In this document: positions 37,492-46,574 of the stretch, in pieces
How positions within the stretch are numbered: position 1 is the stretch's first letter
Layout of the letters: the number at the start of each line of letters is the position of its first letter
Notes under the pieces: model-generated
What the model saw: the letters and a program-made list of their open reading frames with translations, nothing else
Database searches by the model: none
Told to the model about the DNA's origin: nothing
From: Actinobacillus equuli
GTDB lineage: Bacteria; Pseudomonadota; Gammaproteobacteria; Enterobacterales; Pasteurellaceae
NCBI RefSeq assembly: GCF_900636745.1
Contig: NZ_LR134310.1
Location: 558,001-622,000, forward strand
Length of the DNA: 64,000 bases
Direction of reading: 5' to 3'
Made by a program: the position numbers and the translations under genes

Positions 37492-38823
37492 TTAACCTTC
37501 CTTCTCGATCTTATCTAACGCAGCACGTAACATCGGACCGTAGTTGTTTTTACCCGGGCAAACATAAGTACATAACGCTAAATCTTCTTCATCTAGCTCT
37601 AAGCAACCTAAGTTTTGCGCAGAATCGGTATCGCCGGCCGCTAAGTCACGAAGTAATAACGTAGGAATAATATCTAACGGCATTACACGCTCATATGCAC
37701 CGATTGGCACCATTGCACGCTCACCGCCGTGAACTGCAGTCGTGAAGTTAAATAATTTTTTGCTGAAGTGACCTAATACGGTACGTGTGATAGAGAATTT
37801 ATCCGAACCTGGCATAATCCAACCGAATAATTCTTTCTCACGACCTTCCGCAAGTACAGAAACTTGTAGCGCATAACGACCTAAGTAGTTAACCGGACCT
37901 GTCGCCGTCGCACCACTTAACACTGAACCTGAAATCACACGGTTTTCACCTGCATTCAGTTCGTTTGCCGTTAATTGTGAAAGGTTTGCACCAAGACGAG
38001 TACGTACTAAACGTGGTGTTTTTACTTGCGGACCAGCAAGTGCAACAACACGGTCGGTAAATAATTCACCGCTTGTGAATAATTTACCGATTGCGATTAC
38101 ATCTTGGTAATTTAAATGCCATACGGTTTTGGTTAAACCTACCGGATCAATAAAGTGAATGTGAGTACCCACTAAACCTGCCGGGTGACGACCTGCAAAT
38201 TCGTGAACGTTTACACCGCTAACTGACGGAACATTCGCACCAGCTGCTTTCACTAAATTCACTTTCACGCCTAAACGAGTTAATACCGTTAAACCGTGTT
38301 CGAAATCGTTTTTGTATTCGTTAATAATCACTGTCGGATCAGCGCTTAACGGATTGGTATCCATTGCATTAACGAAAATTGATGCAGGTGTCGCATCAAC
38401 AGCAGGAACTTTGCTGAACGGACGTGTACGGAATGCTGTCCATAAACCTGATTCAACAAGATTTGCTTTTACTTGTTCCGCTGATAAAGAGGCTAATTGC
38501 GCAGCTTCATAGCTCTTAAAGGTAATTTGCTCATCACCCTCAACTTTAATTACGACTGATTGAAGAACACGTTTTTCACCACGGTTGATCGTTACTACCG
38601 TACCGCTTGCTGGGGCTGTAAATACTACGCCAGGGTTCTTTTTATCTTCAAAAAGTACCTGACCTTTTTTCACTACATCGCCTTCACGAACTTTCATTGA
38701 AGGACGCATCCCCACATATTCTTCACCAAGCATCGCAACTTCATTAACGGTATTGCCGTTATGGATTACTTGTGCCGGCGTACCTGCAATAGGTAAATCC
38801 AAGCCTTTTTTGATTGTAATCAT
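37492..38823 (-). CDS. nqrA: Na+-NQR subunit A
   Basis: Cytoplasmic peripheral subunit involved in quinone interaction; 443 residues. The N-terminus [16 protein letters not shown] is nearly invariant in the family and fixes the start at ATG 38823; an 18-codon upstream extension is open but unsupported. [22 protein letters not shown] is the barrel-sandwich hybrid domain, and RTRPFSKVP and [11 protein letters not shown] are typical. It is the first gene of the nqr operon, after a 477-bp divergent gap shared with nfuA. Confidence 0.97.
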   Translation of the reverse strand: MITIKKGLDLPIAGTPAQVIHNGNTVNEVAMLGEEYVGMRPSMKVREGDVVKKGQVLFEDKKNPGVVFTAPASGTVVTINRGEKRVLQSVVIKVEGDEQITFKSYEAAQLASLSAEQVKANLVESGLWTAFRTRPFSKVPAVDATPASIFVNAMDTNPLSADPTVIINEYKNDFEHGLTVLTRLGVKVNLVKAAGANVPSVSGVNVHEFAGRHPAGLVGTHIHFIDPVGLTKTVWHLNYQDVIAIGKLFTSGELFTDRVVALAGPQVKTPRLVRTRLGANLSQLTANELNAGENRVISGSVLSGATATGPVNYLGRYALQVSVLAEGREKELFGWIMPGSDKFSITRTVLGHFSKKLFNFTTAVHGGERAMVPIGAYERVMPLDIIPTLLLRDLAAGDTDSAQNLGCLELDEEDLALCTYVCPGKNNYGPMLRAALDKIEKEG

Positions 38824-39300
38824 ATTGTTTGCACTACTTTTTGTTGGGTTAAAAAATAAGATTGCGAAAAATCGCAATCGCTTCTCTTGAGCCGTAACGT
38901 TAATTTAAAAACAAACGAATTCCCCCACTTGTTTCTAAAAAGTTACATTAAGTTCTCAAATCTGGGTTTTTATCTTGGAATTAATTCACAAGCTAAAATA
39001 AACGAGGTATTTTACCTTAAAAACGAGCTAACTTTCCACAAAAACACACGATTTTCGGGTGCTAGACCTTGAATATTTGAAATAAATCAATATTTATTAG
39101 ACAATTTTTTAACATTTACCTCTAAAGGGGTAATCCATATTTCAGTGTTTTAACTCCAAACAAGCGGTCAGATTTTCTAAACTTTTTGCAAAGTTTGTAA
39201 CAATTGGTAATTACAAAATTTTGAGTAGAAAAAACCGCCTGTAAAGCGTAGAATACCCGATAATTTTACTCAATTTAAATAACGAATTTGGAAACTCATA
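38824..39300. other. 477-bp divergent gap between nqrA and nfuA
   Basis: No convincing gene. It holds an FNR-like site at 39077-39090 and one uptake core (ACAAGCGGTC, starting at 39160). A 61-codon plus-strand reading frame at 38887-39072 lacks a ribosome site and protein-like composition. The stretch is AT-rich and should contain the nqr and nfuA promoters. Confidence 0.6.
39077..39090. promoter_or_regulatory. FNR-like site between nqrA and nfuA
   Basis: TTGAAATAAATCAA differs from the FNR consensus TTGAT-N4-ATCAA at one base. It is 254 bp from nqrA and 211 bp from nfuA, farther than usual from either start, so the target is uncertain. Confidence 0.45.
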
Positions 39301-39900
39301 ATGGAACAACAAGAAGTCATTCATATTTCGATTTCTGAAGCTGCGCAAGCGCACTTCCGTCGTCTTTTAGAACAACAAGAAGAAAATACCAATATCCGTA
39401 TTTTCGTGGTAAATCCAGGCAGCCCTAATGCTGAATGCGGCGTATCTTATTGCCCGCCAAATGCTGTTGAAGAGACCGATACACAATTTGAATATAACGG
39501 TTTCTCTGCGTTTGTAGATGAAATTAGCTTACCTTTCTTAGATGAAGCGGAAATCGATTACGTAACGGATCCAATGGGATCACAGCTTACGTTAAAAGCG
39601 CCAAATGCCAAAATGCGTAAGGTTGCGGATGACGCGCCTTTTATCGAACGCTTAGATTATGTGATTCAAACTCAGGTAAACCCGCAATTAGCAAGTCACG
39701 GCGGTCGAGTGACGTTAATCGAAGTGACGGAAGATAAATATGCGATTCTACAATTTGGTGGTGGCTGTAACGGTTGCTCGATGGTGGATGTCACCTTAAA
39801 AGAAGGGATCGAGAAACAATTATTAGCAATGTTCCCTGACGAGTTAGTCGGAGTGAAAGATGTAACCGAACACCAACACGGCGAACATTCTTACTACTAA
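39301..39900 (+). CDS. nfuA: Fe-S biogenesis protein NfuA
   Basis: Carrier that delivers [4Fe-4S] clusters to target enzymes, often under stress. Residues 1-95 form a degenerate A-type (HesB-like) domain with [15 protein letters not shown]; residues 105-199 form the NifU C-terminal domain with the cluster motif CNGCS (near 156-160). Length (199) matches E. coli NfuA (191). A hairpin terminator follows directly. The neighbouring Rnf, Nqr and NrdG proteins all need Fe-S clusters. Confidence 0.96.
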   Translation: MEQQEVIHISISEAAQAHFRRLLEQQEENTNIRIFVVNPGSPNAECGVSYCPPNAVEETDTQFEYNGFSAFVDEISLPFLDEAEIDYVTDPMGSQLTLKAPNAKMRKVADDAPFIERLDYVIQTQVNPQLASHGGRVTLIEVTEDKYAILQFGGGCNGCSMVDVTLKEGIEKQLLAMFPDELVGVKDVTEHQHGEHSYY

Positions 39901-39907
39901 ATAACAT

Positions 39908-39943
39908 AAAAAAGCACGAGTAACTTAGCTCGTGCTTTTTTTT
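39908..39943 (+). terminator. nfuA terminator
   Basis: Stem AAAAGCACGAG/CTCGTGCTTTT with an 8-nt loop and a long T run on the plus strand; the flanking A run makes it usable on the minus strand too, for the convergent add gene. Confidence 0.9.
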
Positions 39944-39977
39944 GCAACTTTTCAGCCAAATTTAACCGCTTGCTAGA

Positions 39978-41012
39978 CTAGAGTAATGCTGGATAACGTT
40001 GTTGAATTTCGCTCAATAAGGCTTTTTTATCTTGTTTCGAGAGAAAAGCCGCTTCAATCGCATTAAATAAAAGTTGCTGCGCCTCTTCTTTACTAAGCTG
40101 ATAATCGGCTTCCAATAGGTGGAACTCATTTTTCACATTTGTTTGCGAAACCGTCATATTATCGCTATTTAACGTTGCCACCACACCTCGCTCTAAAAAT
40201 GTACGTAGCGGATAATCTTGCAAACATTGAACCGTTTTAGTTTGCAAATTACTACACGGACACATTTCTAACGGTGTTCGACTACCAATCAATTTACGCA
40301 TCACGCTTTCCGACTGAATTGAACGAATACCATGTCCAATACGTGAAGCGCCAAAATTCAGTGCTTGCTCAACACTCTCTGCGCCTGCAGCTTCTCCGGC
40401 ATGAAGGGTAAACGGTACACCTAATCCATTTGCATAATCAAATTCTGCACTAAAATTCGCTGTCGGAAATATACCTTCCGCACCGGCTAAATCCACCGCC
40501 ACCACACCGGCTTCGCCTTTGCTTAAATATTTATGGGCTAAACGTACAGTTTCTAAATTTTCCGCCTGGTTATCCGCTGCTCGCATACAGCATAAAATTA
40601 AATTCGCTTTAAACAATTGGGTCTTGGCTAAGCCTTCTTGTAAACCTTTAATCGCCGCCTGTACCACTTGCTCTTGCTCCATACCTTTTTGCGTATGAAA
40701 TTGTGGTGCAAAACGAATCTCCGCATAAAGCAAGCCGGCTTGATCTAATCGCTGTAGAACATCGGTAACGGACGAAGCTAACGCTTCAGGGGTTTGTAAT
40801 AACGAAATGGGTAACTCGAAACAGCGTAAATATTGATTTAAATCGCTACAATCTTGCGGGACGGAAATAAAAGGAAGTAAGGTTTGCGGGTCAGAGGAAG
40901 GGAGTTGAATTTGCTGTTTAGCAGCCCATTCAATCATCCATTGTGGTGATAAAGAACCATCTAAATGCAAATGTAGGTCTATCACCCCATATGTTGCTAA
41001 GTTTAAAGCCAT
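39978..41012 (-). CDS. add: Adenosine deaminase
   Basis: Zinc amidohydrolase that converts adenosine to inosine in purine salvage; 344 residues. Zinc and catalytic motifs are HLHLDGS (15-21), HAGEAAGAE (about 203-211), RIGHG and LNSDN. The NSDNMTVS form, with Asn where mammalian-type enzymes have DDP, resembles the group found in firmicutes and some proteobacteria. It is monocistronic by position, convergent with nfuA. Confidence 0.93.
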   Translation of the reverse strand: MALNLATYGVIDLHLHLDGSLSPQWMIEWAAKQQIQLPSSDPQTLLPFISVPQDCSDLNQYLRCFELPISLLQTPEALASSVTDVLQRLDQAGLLYAEIRFAPQFHTQKGMEQEQVVQAAIKGLQEGLAKTQLFKANLILCCMRAADNQAENLETVRLAHKYLSKGEAGVVAVDLAGAEGIFPTANFSAEFDYANGLGVPFTLHAGEAAGAESVEQALNFGASRIGHGIRSIQSESVMRKLIGSRTPLEMCPCSNLQTKTVQCLQDYPLRTFLERGVVATLNSDNMTVSQTNVKNEFHLLEADYQLSKEEAQQLLFNAIEAAFLSKQDKKALLSEIQQRYPALL

Positions 41013-41135
41013 ATTGTCTCCTTAACTGTTATTGATATTTTATATATGGTTGCACAAAGATTACACAAATTTACGCAAAATAACAATATATAAAACAATA
41101 AGCGGTGTAATTTCCGAGAAATATTACAGATATAA

Positions 41136-41159
41136 AAACACCACCTTACGGTGGTGTTT
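41136..41159 (-). terminator. nrdBA terminator
   Basis: Perfect 10-bp stem AAACACCACC/GGTGGTGTTT with a TTAC loop, followed on the minus strand by TTATA after the closing T's. It lies 12 bp past the nrdA stop. Confidence 0.88.
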
Positions 41160-41171
41160 ACTAGATTTTAA

Positions 41172-42836
41172 TTAACCTTCACAGCTAGAACAACTTAATA
41201 AGTTACGGTTAAACACTTGTGCCGCACTCATTGAGTATTGGTAATAAATTGATTTTAAACCGAGTTCTTCTGCGGTTAAGTATAATTGGTTTAAGTCACG
41301 AGCCGGTGTTGCCGGGTGAACCATGATATTAATACTTTGACCTTGGTCGATATATTTCTGACGTTGTGCCGCTTGCTGAATCACGCTTAACTGACTAATT
41401 TCAGAGAAGGTTTTGAATACTTCTTTTTCTTCATCGGTTAGTTGTTCTAAGTGCTGTACAGAACCGTCATTATGTAAAATCGATTCCCAAATCTCTTCCG
41501 TATCTAAACCTTTTTCTTGGAGTAATTTCTCTAAGAACGGGTTTTTATACACGGTTTTGATTTTCGCTAAATCTTTAACATAGTAGTTAGATTTAAACGG
41601 TTCAACCGATGGTGATACGCTACCTAAAATAAAACTACTTGATTTCGTTGGCGCAATACTCATTAAAGTGGTATTACGACGACCATAACCTTTTAAGATT
41701 TCCGGCTCACCAAAACGTTTCGCTAACACTTGTGACGCTTTTAAGGTTTTCTCTTGTAACGTTTTAAAGATTAAGTTGTTTTTTTGCATTGCTTGGAAGC
41801 TATCAAACGCAATGTTATTCGCTTGTAAGTAGCTATGCCAACCTAATACGCCTAAACCTAATGCACGGTGACGAGTTGCAAAGCGATGTGCACGATCTAA
41901 GAACGGCATATCTTTACTTTTCTCGATAAACTCACTCATTACCACGTCTAAGAAGTAGGTTAATACTTCAGGCGCATCCGTATCTTTCCACTCATCAAAA
42001 TAAAGTAAGTTCATTGAAGAAAGACAGCAAACGAAGCTTTCATCATTGCTTGACGGAAGCATAATTTCGGTACATAAGTTTGAAGCGTGTACCGTCATAT
42101 TTTTATCTTTATAAACGTCCGGACGACCGGCATTCGCATTATCTTTGAAGAATAAATACGGAATACCCGTTTCCGTTTTACGTTGTAAAAGTTTTGCCCA
42201 AAGTTGACGTTTATACGGGTCACCCGCTTTCATTGATTCTAACCAATCATGACCGACACATACGCCGTAATACATTAATTGGATTGGGTTACCTTCGGTA
42301 TGAATATCTAACCATTCGTCAATATCGCCGTGTTCAATATCGATATAACCGGCAAATTGGCCTTTACGTGACGTACCTTGAGAAATAACGTCAATCACCG
42401 TATCAAACAATTTACTAAAGTTGAACGAACCGTCTGATTTACCGTTATTTTTAATTGCCGAACCACGCGGACGAATATCACCGAAATAAGCGGAAGTACC
42501 GCCACCGATTTTACTCATCATCCCCACTTCAGCGGTCGTCACCATAATTTCGTGGATTGAGTCACCGATGTAGCTACCAAAACAAGAAATCGGTAAACCA
42601 CGATCTAAACCGAAATTCGACCAAATCGGAGAAGAAAGTGAGAAATAACCACGTGCCATATAGTGATAGAATTTATCCGCATAACCTTCGATACCGAGTT
42701 TATGCTCTGCGTGTTCAGCGATAAAACGAATACGCTCTAATGCGGTTGTTCCTTCAAGTAAGTAACCACGTTGTAAAAATAAGCGGCTATCTTCATTTAG
42801 CCATTCAAAATCAGGGCGAGTATTAGAATAAGTCAT
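41172..42836 (-). CDS. nrdA: Aerobic class I ribonucleotide reductase alpha subunit, short form
   Basis: Catalytic subunit reducing ribonucleoside diphosphates. It has 554 residues against about 760 in E. coli and H. influenzae NrdA, and starts directly with the catalytic domain, so the N-terminal ATP-cone is absent. Active-site features are all there: ISCFGS (C85), SNLCTEI (Asn-Cys-Glu), VCCLSSMNL, the tyrosine pair in SIYYQYS and the C-terminal redox pair CSSC. It overlaps nrdB by 14 bp and comes second, the reverse of E. coli nrdAB. Confidence 0.92.
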   Translation of the reverse strand: MTYSNTRPDFEWLNEDSRLFLQRGYLLEGTTALERIRFIAEHAEHKLGIEGYADKFYHYMARGYFSLSSPIWSNFGLDRGLPISCFGSYIGDSIHEIMVTTAEVGMMSKIGGGTSAYFGDIRPRGSAIKNNGKSDGSFNFSKLFDTVIDVISQGTSRKGQFAGYIDIEHGDIDEWLDIHTEGNPIQLMYYGVCVGHDWLESMKAGDPYKRQLWAKLLQRKTETGIPYLFFKDNANAGRPDVYKDKNMTVHASNLCTEIMLPSSNDESFVCCLSSMNLLYFDEWKDTDAPEVLTYFLDVVMSEFIEKSKDMPFLDRAHRFATRHRALGLGVLGWHSYLQANNIAFDSFQAMQKNNLIFKTLQEKTLKASQVLAKRFGEPEILKGYGRRNTTLMSIAPTKSSSFILGSVSPSVEPFKSNYYVKDLAKIKTVYKNPFLEKLLQEKGLDTEEIWESILHNDGSVQHLEQLTDEEKEVFKTFSEISQLSVIQQAAQRQKYIDQGQSINIMVHPATPARDLNQLYLTAEELGLKSIYYQYSMSAAQVFNRNLLSCSSCEG

Positions 42837-43803
42837 CTGCGGTAATCTGCTTCATTTTTTTGCTGTAATCAGTACTACGTTTGTTAAAGAAATCTGTTTC
42901 TTTCGTTGACAGGATTTCAATATCAAACCACTCAGTTTCTTTTAGTAATTCAGGATTTACATCGTATGGAGGCTCTAAACCTAGCGTCATTAACGAGTTG
43001 TTATAACGGCTACGAATATAGTTTTCTACCGCTTCACGACTAATAAAGCTTAAATCGCCTTCTTCAAAAATCCAATCTAAAATGCCACATTCCGCCTCAA
43101 ACGCTTGAGTAGATAGGGTCTTTAATTCTTCAAAAAATTCCGGAGTGAAAAGCTCACTGTGTTCATCGCGTAAAATTTCGTATAACGCAATACCGAATTT
43201 ACCATGAATTTCTTCTTCTTTTGATGTTGCTTCAACCGCATTAGAAATCCCTTTAAAGAGGTTTTTATGCTTATTGAACGACATCATAATTAAGAACTGA
43301 CCGAATAATGAAATATGTTCTACGAAAAGAGAGAATAAAACGAGTGAAAGTACGAATTCACCTTTACCCGCATCTTTATCTTTCATGAACGATTCCATAT
43401 AACGAATACGGTTCATTAACGGTTCAATGTCTTGGATTTGGCTAAACATTTCGTTTAAGCCTAATTTTTCTAATAAAAACGAGTATGCATCTTTGTGACG
43501 AACTTCCGACTCTGCGAATGTACCACCTACATCATCCATTTCCGGTTTTGGGAAATAGCGATATAGTTCACCCCAGAAACGTTTTACGTTTACTTCCACT
43601 TGAGAAATCGCCAACATCGCACGAGTTAACACATGACGTTCGTGATCATTGATATCAATACGGTAGTTCTGAATATCACCGGTAAAATTAAACTCCGTAT
43701 GCAACCAATAAGAATGGCGAATTGCATCTTTAAATTCTAATAATTCAGGGTATTCGTATGGCTTGATGTTCAAGCGTTTTTCAAAAAGATTTCTTTTGGA
43801 CAT
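42823..43803 (-). CDS. nrdB: Aerobic class I ribonucleotide reductase beta subunit
   Basis: Radical-storing di-metal subunit, 326 residues. Likely ligands are E70 (QVEV, in place of the first Asp of E. coli), E100 and H103 (SEVRH), E162 (VEHIS), and E197 and H200 (EEIH). The radical tyrosine is Y107, four residues after H103 as in E. coli. So it looks like a normal tyrosyl-radical enzyme, apart from Glu as first ligand. It is the first gene of nrdB-nrdA. No nrdI or ferredoxin maintenance gene is adjacent. Confidence 0.92.
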   Translation of the reverse strand: MSKRNLFEKRLNIKPYEYPELLEFKDAIRHSYWLHTEFNFTGDIQNYRIDINDHERHVLTRAMLAISQVEVNVKRFWGELYRYFPKPEMDDVGGTFAESEVRHKDAYSFLLEKLGLNEMFSQIQDIEPLMNRIRYMESFMKDKDAGKGEFVLSLVLFSLFVEHISLFGQFLIMMSFNKHKNLFKGISNAVEATSKEEEIHGKFGIALYEILRDEHSELFTPEFFEELKTLSTQAFEAECGILDWIFEEGDLSFISREAVENYIRSRYNNSLMTLGLEPPYDVNPELLKETEWFDIEILSTKETDFFNKRSTDYSKKMKQITADDLF

Positions 43804-44160
43804 ACTCGTTAACTCTATCTTTATTCATTAATAATTAAGGCGTGGATTTTAGGGAAAATTTTTTAGTACCACAAGTCTTGACAAACAAGCTTTTTAGCTA
43901 GTCATTTGATTTATAAAGAAAAAAATTTTTGTCAATTTATAAATCAATATCTAGTGGTTTATTTGTAAAAATCTACTAGATATTGTATTGCATTAATTAT
44001 AATCAAATTACAAGCCGAACGTAAAAACCGTGAATTCACAAGCGTTTTATAGTATGATGAACGAAATTTTGATCCCTTTACAAGCGGTTAAATTTAGCGA
44101 AAAATTTACAAAAGATCCGCTAAATGACACCGCTTGTTATTTTTATTCGTGAACAACCTT
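43804..44160. other. Divergent gap between nrdB and dusA
   Basis: 357 bp without a gene. It contains the two NrdR-like boxes and, from 44079 to 44137, two opposed uptake cores (ACAAGCGGT and ACCGCTTGT) with partially complementary flanks. The second uptake core is 22 bp before the dusA ATG, so the dusA promoter must overlap or precede the pair. Confidence 0.6.
43942..43988 (-). promoter_or_regulatory. Tandem NrdR-like boxes upstream of nrdB-nrdA
   Basis: Cores CAATATCTAG (43945-43954) and CTAGATATTG (43976-43985) each match the ten-base NrdR core CwAtATaTwG with one mismatch, and lie exactly 31 bp apart, the same spacing as at nrdG-nrdD. They sit about 140-180 bp upstream of the nrdB ATG. 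A TTGACA at 43935-43930 (minus strand) lies just downstream. NrdR binding is inferred. Confidence 0.82.
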
Positions 44161-45132
44161 ATGCAAAATCAATTTTACCGCGGACGTTTTTCCGTTGCAC
44201 CAATGCTTGATTGGACCACTCGTCATTGTCGCTACTTCCATCGCCAATTTAGCCAACACGCTTTGCTTTATACCGAAATGATCACCGCGCCGGCGATCAT
44301 TCACGCAAAATACGATCTGCTTGAATACGATCCGAGTGAAAACCCGGTTGCATTACAGCTTGGCGGCAGCGATCCGGCTCAACTTGCCCATTGTGCCAAA
44401 TTAGTTGAAGAACGCGGCTATGCGGAAATCAATTTAAACGTCGGCTGCCCTTCCGACCGTGTACAAAACGGGATGTTCGGCGCTTGTTTAATGGCAAAAG
44501 CCGATTTGGTTGCCGACTGTATCAAAGCAATGCAAGATGCGGTGCAAATTCCGGTGACGGTTAAACATCGTATCGGTATTGATGACTTGGACAGCTACGA
44601 ATTCTTATGTGATTTTATTGAGAAAGTACAGCCGTATAGTAACGATTTTATCGTTCATGCTCGCAAAGCGTGGTTGTCCGGTTTAAGTCCGAAACAAAAT
44701 CGTGAAATTCCACCGCTTGATTATGAGCGTGTTTATCAACTCAAACGTGATTTTCCGCATTTAAATATTTCGATTAACGGTGGTATTAAAACTGTTGATG
44801 AAATCAAACAGCACTTGGCATTTGTCGATGGTGTAATGGTGGGGCGTGAAGCCTATCAAAACCCGTCATTGTTAGGCGAAATCGATTCGCAAATTTTCGG
44901 TGAAAATCGACCGCTTGTCACTGCCCGAGAAGCAGTTGAAAAAATGTTGCCTTATATTGAAGCGCAAACGCAAAAAGGGGTTTATTTAAACCATATCGTT
45001 CGCCATATGTTAGGCGCATTCCAAAACTGTAAAGGCGCACGTCAATGGCGTCGTCATTTAAGTGAAAACGCCACCAAGCAAGGCGCAGGCGTTGAAGTCG
45101 TTGAACAGGCACTCAGCTTTGTACAAGAATAA
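44161..45132 (+). CDS. dusA: tRNA-dihydrouridine(20/20a) synthase DusA
   Basis: FMN enzyme reducing U20 and U20a in the tRNA D-loop; 323 residues from ATG 44161. Hallmarks are [16 protein letters not shown] near the start, catalytic cysteine in [40 protein letters not shown] (the DusA-specific block) and NGGIKT. An earlier TTG at 44134 is open but unlikely. No strong ribosome site is visible before the ATG. ppnN follows after 65 bp. Confidence 0.95.
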   Translation: MQNQFYRGRFSVAPMLDWTTRHCRYFHRQFSQHALLYTEMITAPAIIHAKYDLLEYDPSENPVALQLGGSDPAQLAHCAKLVEERGYAEINLNVGCPSDRVQNGMFGACLMAKADLVADCIKAMQDAVQIPVTVKHRIGIDDLDSYEFLCDFIEKVQPYSNDFIVHARKAWLSGLSPKQNREIPPLDYERVYQLKRDFPHLNISINGGIKTVDEIKQHLAFVDGVMVGREAYQNPSLLGEIDSQIFGENRPLVTAREAVEKMLPYIEAQTQKGVYLNHIVRHMLGAFQNCKGARQWRRHLSENATKQGAGVEVVEQALSFVQE

Positions 45133-45197
45133 TTAAATTTGCTATTTCCCCCTAAGCAGGCATAATGTTTTTATCTTATGTATCCTTCGGGGGAAAT

Positions 45198-46562
45198 ATG
45201 ACTATTCATTCAGTCAATCCAAAAGGCAGTTTAGACCAACTTTCACATTTGGAAATGGAATTGCTGACCAAAAACGCACAAGGTAATCTCTATTCACTCT
45301 ATCGCAATTGTTCGCTTGCCGTGCTAAATTCCGGCGCAGTCACCGATGACAGTCGCGCACTGCTCAATCAATATCAACACTTCGACATCAATCTGATTAC
45401 CCGTGAAAAAGGGGTAACGCTTGAGTTGCACAACCCGCCAGAAACCGCTTTTGTTGACGGTAAAATGATGCTCAATATTCAATATCATTTATTTGCCGTA
45501 TTACGTGACATCGTTTTTGTAAACGCCCTTTCTCAATATTTCAAACAAGATCAACCGCAAACCGATTGTCGCTATATCACCAATCAAGTCTTTTCAATTT
45601 TACGCAATGCCAAGGCACTTGAGATTGGTTCTGATCCGAATCTAATTGTTTGCTGGGGCGGTCATTCGATTAACCAAACCGAATATCAATATTGCCGAGC
45701 AGTCGGGACCGAATTGGGATTACGTTTACTTAATATTGTCACCGGCTGTGGTACCGGCGTGATGGAAGCGCCAATGAAAGGTGCTGCAATCGGTCATGCG
45801 AATCAGCGTTATCAGCATAGCCGTTTTATCGGAATCACCGAGCCGTCTATTATTGCCTCCGAGCCGCCGAACCCGATCGTCAACGAATTAATTATTATGC
45901 CCGATATTGAAAAACGGTTAGAAGCATTCGTGCGTATGGGACACGGCATTGTCATCTTCCCCGGCGGCCCCGGCACATTAGAAGAATTACTTTATATCAT
46001 TGGTATAAAACTCAATCCGGCTAATAAGTTACAACAATTACCGGTAATTTTGACCGCACCGCCGGAAAGCGCCGATTATTTCACCGCGATTGATGAATTT
46101 ATAGGTGAAACGCTTGGTAAAGAAGCGCAACAACAATATGAAATCATCATTGATGATCCGGTTTTAGTCGCCCAAAAAATGGCACAGGCAATGAAAGAAG
46201 TGAAACGTCAGCGCCAAGCGCTAGCCGATTCATACAGTTTTAACTGGTCGCTAAAAATTGATGACGCTTTTATTTTGCCTTTTGCTCCGACTCACGAAAA
46301 TATGGCAAATATTGATCTGCATTTTGACCAAGCTCCGGCGCAATTAGCGGCGAATTTACGCCGAGTATTTTCGGGTATTGTTGCCGGTAATATCAAACCG
46401 GATACACAAGATATGATTGAACAATACGGTCCCTTCCAGCTTAAAGGCGATCGCAAATTAATGGAGAAAATCGACCGCTTGTTACAACGCTTTATTCAGC
46501 AACATCGTATGAAATTACCGACCGGAGAGGCTTACAAACCTTGTTATCAGATTCATAAATAG
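45198..46562 (+). CDS. ppnN: Pyrimidine/purine nucleotide 5'-monophosphate nucleosidase PpnN (LOG family)
   Basis: Cleaves nucleoside monophosphates to base and ribose-5-phosphate; E. coli PpnN is stimulated by (p)ppGpp. In 454 residues, N-terminal and C-terminal extensions flank the Rossmann-like LOG domain with [27 protein letters not shown] and the signature [14 protein letters not shown] 45198 is chosen because GGGGGAA lies just upstream; 11 earlier codons are open. A YbjD/OLD-like nuclease gene starts 12 bp after the stop, so the two are likely one operon. Confidence 0.93.
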   Translation: MTIHSVNPKGSLDQLSHLEMELLTKNAQGNLYSLYRNCSLAVLNSGAVTDDSRALLNQYQHFDINLITREKGVTLELHNPPETAFVDGKMMLNIQYHLFAVLRDIVFVNALSQYFKQDQPQTDCRYITNQVFSILRNAKALEIGSDPNLIVCWGGHSINQTEYQYCRAVGTELGLRLLNIVTGCGTGVMEAPMKGAAIGHANQRYQHSRFIGITEPSIIASEPPNPIVNELIIMPDIEKRLEAFVRMGHGIVIFPGGPGTLEELLYIIGIKLNPANKLQQLPVILTAPPESADYFTAIDEFIGETLGKEAQQQYEIIIDDPVLVAQKMAQAMKEVKRQRQALADSYSFNWSLKIDDAFILPFAPTHENMANIDLHFDQAPAQLAANLRRVFSGIVAGNIKPDTQDMIEQYGPFQLKGDRKLMEKIDRLLQRFIQQHRMKLPTGEAYKPCYQIHK

Positions 46563-46574
46563 CGAGGGGGAATT

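Noticed and set aside
38887-39072. A 61-codon plus-strand frame in the nqrA-nfuA gap
   Set aside because: No ribosome site, no recognisable domain, AT-rich composition like the surrounding non-coding DNA.
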